The notes under the pieces: model-generated | Database searches by the model: none | Told to the model about the DNA's origin: nothing | The model's input: the letters and a program-made list of their open reading frames with translations, nothing else | NCBI GenBank assembly: GCA_947057505.1 | Contig: CAMSEM010000010.1 | Location: 1-21,717 of the forward strand | DNA length: 21,717 nt | Direction of reading: 5' to 3' | Source: an uncultured Clostridium sp. | GTDB lineage: Bacteria; Bacillota; Clostridia; TANB77; CAG-508 | In this document: in pieces, positions 1-6,540 of the stretch | Position numbering within the stretch: position 1 is the first letter of the stretch | Layout of the letters: every line of letters starts with the position of its first letter | Translations under genes and position numbers: made by a program

Positions 1-47
1 TAGAAGAAAGAAATAGAACAGATACAAAGTTTTTAGATGAAAGATAA
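1..47 (+). CDS. C-terminal end of an upstream gene (partial)
   Basis: An open frame enters from the left edge (codons from base 3) and ends at TAA 45-47, giving the tail EERNRTDTKFLDER. The stop is fused to the AAATTACAATTT junction repeat exactly as in the CPBP gene further on (AGA-TAA-ATTACA in both), which is the main reason to choose this frame over the one ending at 34-36. Too little is visible to assign a function. Confidence 0.4.
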   Translation, partial: EERNRTDTKFLDER

Positions 48-57
48 ATTACAATTT
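46..57 (+). repeat. Junction repeat AAATTACAATTT, copy 1
   Basis: Exact 12-mer that overlaps the stop codon of the upstream partial gene and runs straight into the AGGAG ribosome site of the next gene. The same 12-mer recurs at 545, 1182 and 1971, each time at a gene end. Confidence 0.7.
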
Positions 58-69
58 AGGAGTACGATT

Positions 70-546
70 ATGGATAATCTATATATAAGAGAGCTCAAAG
101 AAAATGAATACAAGATACTTGATAATTTTTTATATGAGGCAATATTTATTCCAAAAGGAACGGAAAAGCCACCAAGAGAAATAATCAATAATGAAAAGTT
201 ACAAGTATATGTAAAAGACTTTGGCAATTATAAAGATGATAATTGCTTTGTAGCAGAACATAATAATAAAATTGTTGGTGCTTGTTGGACTAGAATAATG
301 AATGATTATGGGCATATTGATGATAATACTCCATCTTTTGCAATTTCATTATATGAAGAATATAGAGGCAAAGGCATTGGAACAGAATTAATGAAAACTA
401 TGTTAAAACTTTTAAAAAATAAAGGTTATAAAAAGACATCATTAGCAGTTCAAAAAGATAATTATGCTGTAAAGATGTATAAAAATGTGGGTTTTAGAAT
501 TGTTGATGAAAATGAACAAGAATATATAATGATATGTGATTTGTAA
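70..546 (+). CDS. GNAT family N-acetyltransferase
   Basis: 158 residues. It should transfer an acetyl group from acetyl-CoA to an amine; the substrate is not predictable. The acetyl-CoA motif A is clear at about residues 98-112 (YRGKGIGTELM, the R/Q-x-x-G-x-G/A loop), followed by motif B (AVKMYKNVGFR, about 135-145), the usual C-terminal strand-helix of the fold. The ATG at 70 is chosen because AGGAG at 58-62 lies 7 bases upstream; an in-frame ATG at 37 would run through the junction repeat and has no ribosome site. It is the first complete gene of the cassette-like + strand array; its stop TAA (544-546) overlaps the next junction repeat. Confidence 0.88.
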   Translation: MDNLYIRELKENEYKILDNFLYEAIFIPKGTEKPPREIINNEKLQVYVKDFGNYKDDNCFVAEHNNKIVGACWTRIMNDYGHIDDNTPSFAISLYEEYRGKGIGTELMKTMLKLLKNKGYKKTSLAVQKDNYAVKMYKNVGFRIVDENEQEYIMICDL

Positions 547-556
547 ATTACAATTT
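545..556 (+). repeat. Junction repeat AAATTACAATTT, copy 2
   Basis: Exact 12-mer overlapping the GNAT stop codon and followed by GAAAGGA, the ribosome site of the next gene. The repeat continues as TTTGAAAG in copies 2 and 3. Confidence 0.75.
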
Positions 557-569
557 GAAAGGAACGGAA

Positions 570-1175
570 ATGATACAACTATTAAAATATGGAAATACAA
601 ATTGTTATTATATAAAAGGTAAAAATGGTAGTATATTAGTAGATACAGACTGGGCAGGAACACTACAAGCCTTTTATAGAAAAATGAAAGAATTGGATAT
701 CGAAAAAATTGATTATCTTTTAATAACACATTACCACCCAGACCACATAGGAATAGCACAAGATATAATTGATATGGGAACAAAACTATTATTAGTAGAT
801 GTTCAAAAAGATTATATTAATAGTTCAGATACAATTTTGCAAAAAGATAAAAATATTCAGTTTAAGCCTATAAATACAGAGCCTGTAATTATATCGTGTG
901 ATCAAAGTAGAGAGTTTTTAAATGATTTAGGGATAGATGGAGAAATAATATATACACCAGGACATAGTGAAGATAGTATTTCTCTAATTTTAGATAATGG
1001 TAGTGCTTTTGTAGGAGATTTATACGATTTAAAATCTGCAATAACATTTAATGATGAAAAGATAAATAATAGTTGGAATAAAATATTAAGCCATAATATA
1101 TCAAAAATATACTATGGTCATCACGAACAAACTATTAGCAATATAAAAAAGATAGAAGATACACTAATCAATTAG
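570..1175 (+). CDS. Metallo-beta-lactamase-fold hydrolase
   Basis: 201 residues. The full metal-binding set of the MBL superfamily is present: THYHPDH (HxHxDH, about residue 56-62), TPGHSED (third His, about 131), VGDLYD (bridging Asp, about 152) and YYGHHEQ (last His, about 188). It is therefore probably an active binuclear zinc hydrolase of the small stand-alone type (lactonase, glyoxalase II or similar); the substrate is unknown. The ATG at 570 sits 6 bases after AAAGGA; a TTG at 555 is in frame but lies inside the ribosome-site region. It is co-oriented with the preceding GNAT, with a 23-base gap made up of the junction repeat and the ribosome site. Confidence 0.88.
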   Translation: MIQLLKYGNTNCYYIKGKNGSILVDTDWAGTLQAFYRKMKELDIEKIDYLLITHYHPDHIGIAQDIIDMGTKLLLVDVQKDYINSSDTILQKDKNIQFKPINTEPVIISCDQSREFLNDLGIDGEIIYTPGHSEDSISLILDNGSAFVGDLYDLKSAITFNDEKINNSWNKILSHNISKIYYGHHEQTISNIKKIEDTLIN

Positions 1176-1181
1176 TGCGAA

Positions 1182-1193
1182 AAATTACAATTT
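1182..1193 (+). repeat. Junction repeat AAATTACAATTT, copy 3
   Basis: Exact 12-mer starting 6 bases after the MBL-gene stop, followed by GAAAGTAGG, which supplies the ribosome site of the CPBP gene. Confidence 0.72.
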
Positions 1194-1207
1194 GAAAGTA
1201 GGTAAAA

Positions 1208-1972
1208 ATGAAAAAGAAAGAATTAATTATAATTGGCATTCTCACAATATTATTAGCATTTATGGATATAAGTGGACTACCTAGTGCCTTATTTATAAAT
1301 ATTGAAATTTTAGATATTACACCATTTTATTGGACTTTGATGTTTAATTTTATAATTATTGGAGTAATTGCCTTTTTTACACTAAAGTATCTTTGTCCTA
1401 ATTGGAAATTAGGATTTAATAAAAAAGAGTTGAAAAGTGGACTAAAAAAATATGGACTAGCAGGAATTGTTGTAGGTGTTATATCAGGAATAGCATTTTA
1501 TATTGGCTTAAAACCTTTTAATTATAATCCAACAATTTGGAAAGTTTTAATTGAAGGAATTATATATTATATAGGTGTTGCAATAGTCGAAGAATTATAT
1601 GTGAGAGGATTATTATTAAATCTTATTGAAAAATTATACTATAAAAAAAGAAACAATACGATTATAGCAATTATTGTATCATCTGTTATTTTTGGATTAG
1701 GACATATATTTGGTGTTTTAGGGCAACCTTTACTTGTTATACTTACAAAAGTAGTATGGACTATTGCTATGGGAATATATTTTGGGACAATATATAAGAA
1801 AACTAACAATTTATGGTTACCAATTATTTTACATTTTATAATAAATGTATGTGCCTTACCATATTGTTTTACAACAATAACAACTTATCCAAATATAAGT
1901 TTATATATCATTTTACCAACTTATATATTACTAGGAATATATAGTTTAAATATTATGAAAAGAAAAAGATAA
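1208..1972 (+). CDS. CPBP family intramembrane metalloprotease
   Basis: 254 residues, strongly hydrophobic with about 7-8 membrane segments. The three conserved CPBP (Abi/Rce1-like) motifs are visible in order: VEELYVRG (EExxxR, about 121-128), FGLGH (FxxxH, about 160-164) and LHFIINV (HxxxN, about 205-211). Members cleave or process peptides within the membrane and in Firmicutes are often linked to bacteriocin maturation or immunity; no bacteriocin gene is visible here, so the role is open. GTAGG at 1198-1202 is a weak ribosome site 5 bases before the ATG. The gene ends AGA-TAA, fused to junction repeat copy 4. Confidence 0.87.
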   Translation: MKKKELIIIGILTILLAFMDISGLPSALFINIEILDITPFYWTLMFNFIIIGVIAFFTLKYLCPNWKLGFNKKELKSGLKKYGLAGIVVGVISGIAFYIGLKPFNYNPTIWKVLIEGIIYYIGVAIVEELYVRGLLLNLIEKLYYKKRNNTIIAIIVSSVIFGLGHIFGVLGQPLLVILTKVVWTIAMGIYFGTIYKKTNNLWLPIILHFIINVCALPYCFTTITTYPNISLYIILPTYILLGIYSLNIMKRKR

Positions 1973-1982
1973 ATTACAATTT
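1971..1982 (+). repeat. Junction repeat AAATTACAATTT, copy 4
   Basis: Exact 12-mer overlapping the CPBP stop codon. Here it is followed by a strong hairpin (1992-2026) rather than directly by a gene. Confidence 0.75.
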
Positions 1983-1991
1983 TGAGAACTC

Positions 1992-2026
1992 TACTAATCG
2001 TTGTTTTCCTCACTCAACGATTAGTA
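1992..2026. terminator. 12-bp hairpin after the CPBP gene
   Basis: Perfect stem TACTAATCGTTG (1992-2003) with CAACGATTAGTA (2015-2026) and an 11-base loop. It lies between the CPBP and HTH genes. The + strand bases after it (TGTTTACTTTTATA) are only moderately T-rich, so it may be a weak terminator, or a structural part of the cassette junction. Confidence 0.5.
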
Positions 2027-2078
2027 TGTTTACTTTTATATATAAAGATTTTACAATAATATTAAAGGAGGGCAAGGT

Positions 2079-2558
2079 ATGAAACAAGCAAAGGTAGGAA
2101 AATTCATTGCTGAATGTAGAAAAAATAAAAAGATGACACAAGCAGAACTTGCAGAAAAGCTAAATATTACAGATAGAGCAATATCAAAGTGGGAAACAGG
2201 AAAGGGTATGCCTGATTCTTCTATAATGCTTGAACTATGTAATGAACTTGATATTAGTGTAAATGAATTATTAAGTGGGGAGGTTATTAAAATGGAAACT
2301 TATAATCAAAAAGCAGAAGAAAACTTATTGCAGATGAAAAAACAAATTGAGAAAATGAGAAAAAAATTTAGTATAATTTCTTACATATTTGGTACAATTA
2401 CAATTTTAATGTTTATAGGAAATATAATATTAAATTCTATTTATCGTGATAGTTGGGATAATTCATTATATCGTGTATTGGGATTGATAATTAGTTTTAT
2501 AGCTTGTATGTTTTGGTTTGGAGCAAGTGTTTTAAAATTTAAAGATAAAAATGAATAA
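2079..2558 (+). CDS. XRE-family HTH regulator with C-terminal membrane segments
   Basis: 159 residues. Residues 6-60 form a Cro/CI-type helix-turn-helix (MTQAELAEKLNITDRAISKW is the recognition part). A charged, coiled-coil-like linker follows (about 70-93), then two membrane segments at about 96-117 and 132-152. This is a common Firmicutes design in which a DNA-binding domain is tethered to the membrane, possibly to sense envelope stress. The start has the best ribosome site in the array: AAAGGAGGG at 2064-2072, 6 bases before the ATG. The target operator is unknown; the hairpin upstream and the fresh ribosome site suggest its own transcription unit. Confidence 0.85.
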   Translation: MKQAKVGKFIAECRKNKKMTQAELAEKLNITDRAISKWETGKGMPDSSIMLELCNELDISVNELLSGEVIKMETYNQKAEENLLQMKKQIEKMRKKFSIISYIFGTITILMFIGNIILNSIYRDSWDNSLYRVLGLIISFIACMFWFGASVLKFKDKNE

Positions 2559-2559
2559 T

Positions 2560-2568
2560 AAATTACAT
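2560..2568 (+). repeat. Short junction repeat AAATTACAT
   Basis: Starts two bases after the HTH stop codon and shares the first 8 bases of the 12-mer junction repeat. It is followed by the ribosome site AAGGAG (2574-2579) of the next gene. Confidence 0.5.
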
Positions 2569-2585
2569 GTTTTAAGGAGCAATTT

Positions 2586-3008
2586 ATGATAAGAGAATTT
2601 GAAGATAATGATATAGATAATATAATGCAGATATGGAAAAGCGAAAATATAAAGGTTCATAATTTTATTTCAAAAGAATATTGGGAAAACAATTACGAAT
2701 ATGTAAAAAATATTTTACCAAATGCAAAAATATATGTTTTTACGATTAAAGAAAAAATTGTAGGTTTTGTAGGAGCAAATAATAACTATATCGAAGGTAT
2801 ATTTGTTGATACGAATAATCAAAGCAATGGGATAGGAACATCTTTATTAAATAAAGTAAAAGAAAGCAGAAATAATTTAACATTAAGTGTATATAAGAAA
2901 AATACAAATGCTATTAATTTTTATAAAAAAAATGATTTTATAATTACAAGTGAAAATATAGATAAAAATACAAATGAAATAGAATATACAATGACTTGGA
3001 ATAGGTAA
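2586..3008 (+). CDS. GNAT family N-acetyltransferase
   Basis: 140 residues, a RimI/PhnO-like small GNAT. Motif A is at about residues 74-92 (VDTNNQSNGIGTSLLNK, with the GIGT acetyl-CoA loop), and motif B is AINFYKKNDF at about 110-119. The N-terminal strand and helix (MIREFEDNDIDNIMQIW) are typical of the fold. The substrate cannot be predicted. AAGGAG lies 6 bases before the ATG. It is unlike the first GNAT in this window except for the motifs, so it is not a recent duplicate. Confidence 0.87.
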   Translation: MIREFEDNDIDNIMQIWKSENIKVHNFISKEYWENNYEYVKNILPNAKIYVFTIKEKIVGFVGANNNYIEGIFVDTNNQSNGIGTSLLNKVKESRNNLTLSVYKKNTNAINFYKKNDFIITSENIDKNTNEIEYTMTWNR

Positions 3009-3041
3009 GCGAGAACTTACAATAAGTCTAGGAGATAAAAA

Positions 3042-3188
3042 ATAAAGGATAAGAAAAAAATAATAAACTGGATAATAGCAATAATAGTGGCTATTGTATA
3101 TTTAACAGTAAGTATTGTATTTAAGGCTTGGGCATATTCTTGGCTTATATGGACTGCTTATGCAATTTATAGATTTATTGCTAAATAG
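3042..3188 (+). CDS. Small membrane protein with ATA at the start position
   Basis: A 49-codon open frame ends at TAG 3186-3188. Read from ATA at 3042 it encodes 48 residues with a basic N-terminus (KDKKK), one long hydrophobic helix (WIIAIIVAIVYLTVSIVF, about 10-27) and an aromatic C-terminal half. A good AGGAG (3030-3034) lies 7 bases before ATA 3042, exactly where ATG is expected, and there is no other ATG, GTG or TTG near that site. Either the start was lost by a G-to-A change (recent pseudogene) or ATA is used. The gene is followed 2 bases later by the AAATTACAT junction repeat, like its neighbours. Function unknown. Confidence 0.5.
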   Translation: MKDKKKIINWIIAIIVAIVYLTVSIVFKAWAYSWLIWTAYAIYRFIAK

Positions 3189-3190
3189 AA

Positions 3191-3220
3191 AAATTACATC
3201 TAACAGTATACATGTAATTT
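3191..3220 (+). repeat. Junction repeat forming a 9-bp inverted repeat
   Basis: AAATTACAT (3191-3199) and ATGTAATTT (3212-3220) are perfect inverted copies with a 12-base loop. It carries the same AAATTACA core as the other junctions and lies directly before the sigma-factor gene. Confidence 0.6.
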
Positions 3221-3262
3221 ATGGCTCACCTTATTTTGACAATTAAAGAAAGGACTACTAAA

Positions 3263-4147
3263 ATGAAAAAAATAAACAAAAATGAGTTGTCCCAACTATT
3301 TATAGCATTAAGAAGCAATAATGTAATAGCATTTGAAAAGTTATATAATTTATATAACAAATTAATATACAGTATTGCTTTTAGTATTGTAAAAAATAAG
3401 CAAGATGCAGAAGACATTGTTCAAATGGTATTTATTAAAATATATTCTATTGATAAAAGCAAATTGCCTTCTAAAAGTGAATCAAGTTGGTTATATTCTA
3501 TAACTAAAAATGAGGCAATAAACTTTTTAAAAAAAAGAAATAATATTATTAGTTTAGATTGTATCTATGAAATAGAAGATAATAACAACGAAATAAATAA
3601 AATAATAGATAAAAATACTTATAATAAGCTAATTAGTAGTCTTAGTGATAAAGAAAAAGAAATTGTTTCTTTAAAAATATTAGCCCATTTGTCTTTTGAT
3701 GAAATTGGAGAAATATTAAAAATTCCTATAGGAACTATAAAGTGGAAATACTATAAATCCATAAATACTTTAAAAATATTGTTAAGTAATTTAGGAATAT
3801 TTATTATAACAACCATCTTAAGTATTACTACATTTAAAAATCAGAGAAAAACAAATTCTCCTATTGAAACTGAAACTAATCTAGTAACAAATAATCATTT
3901 TAGAGAAGAAAATATAAGTGAATCTCCTTCTAAAGAAGATTTTAAAAAAGAGGAAAATTCTATTTTAGAAGATAATAATTTTGAAACAACAGAAAATGTA
4001 ATAGAAATACCAATTACCTATAATAATACAAATTATATAGGCTTAAGTTTTATGGGTATTTCAATAGTATCTTTTATAATAACAATAGTTTTTTTAATTA
4101 TTTTCATAAAACACCAACTAAAAATAAGAAAAAATTTGTCTAAATAA
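3263..4147 (+). CDS. ECF-type sigma factor with C-terminal membrane domain
   Basis: 294 residues. Region 2 is at about 25-92 (core-binding helix around NKQDAEDIVQMVFIKIY, DNA-melting part SSWLYSITKNEAINFLKKR) and region 4 at about 122-174 (LSDKEKEIVSLKILAHLSFDE, helix-turn-helix IPIGTIKWKYYKS). A classical ECF factor would stop near 175. Here the chain continues with a membrane segment (177-191), an Asp/Glu/Asn-rich external stretch (192-262), a second membrane segment (264-283) and a basic tail. It is probably held at the membrane and may sense an envelope signal without a separate anti-sigma factor. The ATG at 3263 is preferred over 3221 because AAAGGA lies 8 bases upstream. The next gene follows after 22 bases and probably shares the transcript. 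Confidence 0.85.
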   Translation: MKKINKNELSQLFIALRSNNVIAFEKLYNLYNKLIYSIAFSIVKNKQDAEDIVQMVFIKIYSIDKSKLPSKSESSWLYSITKNEAINFLKKRNNIISLDCIYEIEDNNNEINKIIDKNTYNKLISSLSDKEKEIVSLKILAHLSFDEIGEILKIPIGTIKWKYYKSINTLKILLSNLGIFIITTILSITTFKNQRKTNSPIETETNLVTNNHFREENISESPSKEDFKKEENSILEDNNFETTENVIEIPITYNNTNYIGLSFMGISIVSFIITIVFLIIFIKHQLKIRKNLSK

Positions 4148-4169
4148 TAGAAAGGTATTAGGTGATTAT

Positions 4170-5057
4170 ATGAAAAAAAGATTTATTTTATTGTTAATAA
4201 TATTTATATTATTGATATTATTAATTCCTATTCCATTTTATTTAAAGGATGGCGGTAGCATTGAGTTTAGGTCATTATTATATACCATAACTAAGTATAA
4301 TAAACTAACATCCCAAAATGAAAATGTAGAAGATGTTTATATACAAGGAATTGGAATTAAAATATTAGGTATGGAAGTGTATAATAATACAAACAAGCAA
4401 TCTATTAAAATTAAAGCTAATAAAGAAGAAGAACATAATAATCAAAACCAAGTAGGCACTGTTAATAGCTTTGTAGGTACTATATTAGAAGAGACAACTA
4501 CATATATGATTGTAGAACCAAATGAAGATGAAATAGAAAGAAAAACAGCAGATAAAATTGTGATTAATTATGGGACTGATCACATAGATTATTTATATGG
4601 TGTAGGTAGAAAAGTAATTATTGTTTATACTGGTTATATCAAAGAAACATATCCAGCTCAAATAGATACAAATGATATTTTAATTAATGGATATGAAGAA
4701 TTTAAATTAGCAGTGAAAACAAATAATAGTAAAAGTATGGTAAAAGTACTAAACAATAAAGATTTAGATAAAAATGATATAAATTACAATTTATATTACT
4801 ATGGAATTGATGAAGTAGAAATTACTATAAACAACAAAACAATGTCATTAGAAGAATCATTAAGAAGTGGAAAAATGACTATAGACGGATTAATAATAAA
4901 AGCAAATAAAGATTTTCCAAATGCAAAAGTTTATAAAGATGGTGGTAGTATTGAATACCATTATGATAATTATACAATTATAAAAATGCATAAAGAAACT
5001 GGAAACAGAGATGTATATATTGGAATAAAAGATATGACCATTAATGATATTAATTAA
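4170..5057 (+). CDS. Membrane-anchored DUF3221-like protein
   Basis: 295 residues. An N-terminal membrane segment (about 4-26) is followed by a presumably external chain. The middle (about 93-180, from NSFVGTILEE through VEPNEDE to YTGYIKETYPAQI) resembles the DUF3221/YobA beta-barrel type. The C-terminal part (about 210-295) carries MSLEESLRSGKMTIDGLI and then KDGGSIEYHYDNYTIIKMH and NRDVYIG, a module I recognise from other gut Firmicutes surface proteins without a known role. KDGGSIE occurs twice, at about 26 and again in the C-terminal module. It follows the sigma factor in what looks like a two-gene unit, so it may be its target or its sensor partner. A terminator follows immediately. Confidence 0.7.
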   Translation: MKKRFILLLIIFILLILLIPIPFYLKDGGSIEFRSLLYTITKYNKLTSQNENVEDVYIQGIGIKILGMEVYNNTNKQSIKIKANKEEEHNNQNQVGTVNSFVGTILEETTTYMIVEPNEDEIERKTADKIVINYGTDHIDYLYGVGRKVIIVYTGYIKETYPAQIDTNDILINGYEEFKLAVKTNNSKSMVKVLNNKDLDKNDINYNLYYYGIDEVEITINNKTMSLEESLRSGKMTIDGLIIKANKDFPNAKVYKDGGSIEYHYDNYTIIKMHKETGNRDVYIGIKDMTINDIN

Positions 5058-5061
5058 AAAT

Positions 5062-5105
5062 AAAAAGAGAGGTACTCTATTTTGAAGTGTACCTCTCTTT
5101 TTTTT
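5062..5105. terminator. Bidirectional terminator between convergent genes
   Basis: Perfect 14-bp stem (5062-5075 with 5089-5102; core AAAAAGAGAGGTAC) with a 13-base loop, A-run on one side and T-run on the other. It serves the + strand DUF3221-like gene and the - strand CYTH gene, and marks the border of the accessory region. Confidence 0.92.
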
Positions 5106-6204
5106 ATAAGGTTTGTGCTTGTGCAAGGTTATAGTTACGATACTTTAGATTGTTTGTAACCTCTTTTATGACATTAATAAATTTAGGTAACTCCACAGCA
5201 CTTTTCACATCAGTAAGCTCAATTTCCATAAGAGCATAATCTTTTGAAAAGTCAAACAAGTCTACCTCAAAGTACTGCCCTTGGTAAACAAAGCAAACTC
5301 GTTTTTTTACAAGTGGTGGCCTTGAAGTATCCATATTGGCTAAATAACCAATATATTCCTTCTCTGTAATTTTTCTCTCCTTTTCCACTCGTCTTAATTC
5401 ATCCAGCTCCTTTTTTTCTGTTAAATAATAAGAAAAATGACCATTTTGCCCACGTTGTCTTACACGTTTTTCTTTATCATTAGTAGATTTCAAATATGTT
5501 TGAACAATATCTACTATATTAATGGCTGTGTGCTTGGCAATTTCTTCTACATTTGGCTTTTGAATTAGGTACTTTCTTTCAATTTCAAGCGGAATTGGCT
5601 CTCCTAATACAGCATAAATTTCGCCAAGAAGTCTTTCCATTTTCTTTTCAAAGTTGGTACTGTTATCAATCATACGAAAATGGGGATGTCCAGTCCAATT
5701 AGCAATTCCACGCTTATCTAACTCTCTTGCTTGCTTAGGGGTTTCAGTTCTTGCACTATTATTTTCTAATGTGTAAAACTCCTCTGCCCCATCTGCTGCT
5801 GTTACCAAATGAAATACTGCATTGTATCTATCTCTTGCCTCTACTTCATTTAGAAAATTTTTTGCCAAAATTTCTTGAAACTCTTCATTACTAACGTAAC
5901 TTTTGCTGTCCATAATTCCTCTGTCAAGCAATATTACTACTTTATCAGCAGGAATTAGTCGTGCCACTTTTTTGTACATTTCTTCTTTATGTAGCTGTTT
6001 TTCAAATACTACATATTGAAATGTTAGTACATCCAGTGAATTTCCAAATGGTCGTATACCATTTGGAATTAATTCTGTGGCTGTTTCGGGTATTATTAAT
6101 ACATAATATCCCCGATTACTTAGTTCTTGTTCTATTAATGACAAACCTGTTGACTTGCCAGAGCAAGGACCTCCTGTAATAACAATCGTCCAAACCTCTT
6201 TCAT
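5104..6204 (-). CDS. P-loop NTPase fused to CYTH (triphosphate tunnel) domain
   Basis: 366 residues. The N-terminal half is an AAA_28/kinase-like P-loop domain (Walker A GGPCSGKST, about 10-18; LLDRGIMDSK, about 92-101). The C-terminal half is a CYTH domain starting at about 202 with LEIERKYLI, the ExExK-type signature, then the alternating K/R and E residues (EKRVRQRG, YLTEKKE, RKITEKEY, ALMEIELTD) that line the triphosphate tunnel. The same kinase-plus-CYTH order is known in plant TTM proteins. Hydrolysis of an inorganic or nucleoside triphosphate is the likely reaction. ATG 6204 has AGGAGG 8 bases upstream; the GTG at 6213 overlaps that site and is rejected. It uses CGT, CGA and one CGG for arginine, unlike the AGA-rich neighbours, and stands alone between its own promoter and a terminator, so transfer is possible. 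Its CGG (6112-6114, next base G) is read through in frame. Confidence 0.85.
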   Translation of the reverse strand: MKEVWTIVITGGPCSGKSTGLSLIEQELSNRGYYVLIIPETATELIPNGIRPFGNSLDVLTFQYVVFEKQLHKEEMYKKVARLIPADKVVILLDRGIMDSKSYVSNEEFQEILAKNFLNEVEARDRYNAVFHLVTAADGAEEFYTLENNSARTETPKQARELDKRGIANWTGHPHFRMIDNSTNFEKKMERLLGEIYAVLGEPIPLEIERKYLIQKPNVEEIAKHTAINIVDIVQTYLKSTNDKEKRVRQRGQNGHFSYYLTEKKELDELRRVEKERKITEKEYIGYLANMDTSRPPLVKKRVCFVYQGQYFEVDLFDFSKDYALMEIELTDVKSAVELPKFINVIKEVTNNLKYRNYNLAQAQTL

Positions 6205-6255
6205 AGTAAGCACCTCCTAAAATTTTATAAAGGCTTATCAACTTATAATGCATGT

Positions 6256-6284
6256 ATTATATCATGTATTATGTAAAATGTAAA
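6256..6284 (-). promoter_or_regulatory. Sigma-A promoter of the CYTH gene
   Basis: On the - strand TTTACA (6279-6284), a 17-base spacer and TATAAT (6256-6261). It lies about 50 bases before the ATG, with a leader containing AGGAGG. Confidence 0.75.
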
Positions 6285-6497
6285 GTAAGTATGATATTTA
6301 TTTCTTTGACTATTTTTTATTCCATATAGTACAATAAGTCCACCTACCTAAGTAAATACATATGCTAAAATACACTTTCTTTTTTCGCTCACTTATTTCA
6401 CATCCTTATATTTCTTACTTTTTTAGTATCTATTTAGTAATTTTCCATGGCAATAAAATAGACTATATTAGCTAGTATCCTTTTTGTATAATATATC
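6285..6497. other. Gene-free stretch between CYTH and Rieske genes
   Basis: AT-rich intergenic DNA. I see no convincing ORF with a ribosome site and no repeat or structured RNA apart from the promoter on one side and the terminator hairpin on the other. Confidence 0.5.
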
Positions 6498-6530
6498 AAA
6501 ACTCGACATTTTTCAAAACTGCCGAGTTTT
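6498..6530 (-). terminator. Terminator of the FAD-Rieske gene
   Basis: Stem AAAACTCG (6498-6505) with CGAGTTTT (6523-6530), extended by a CA/TG pair after one mismatch. On the - strand it ends in a short T-run just after the Rieske gene stop. Confidence 0.7.
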
Positions 6531-6540
6531 AATATTAACA

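Noticed and set aside
46..3220. Canonical integron or CRISPR array
   Set aside because: No integrase, attI or attC consensus (GTTRRRY/RYYYAAC) and no regular repeat-spacer spacing; the junction repeats are short and separated by genes.
4781..4792. A fifth exact AAATTACAATTT
   Set aside because: It lies inside the DUF3221-like coding sequence (Asn-Tyr-Asn codons) and not at a gene junction; chance in AT-rich DNA, though it slightly weakens the junction argument.
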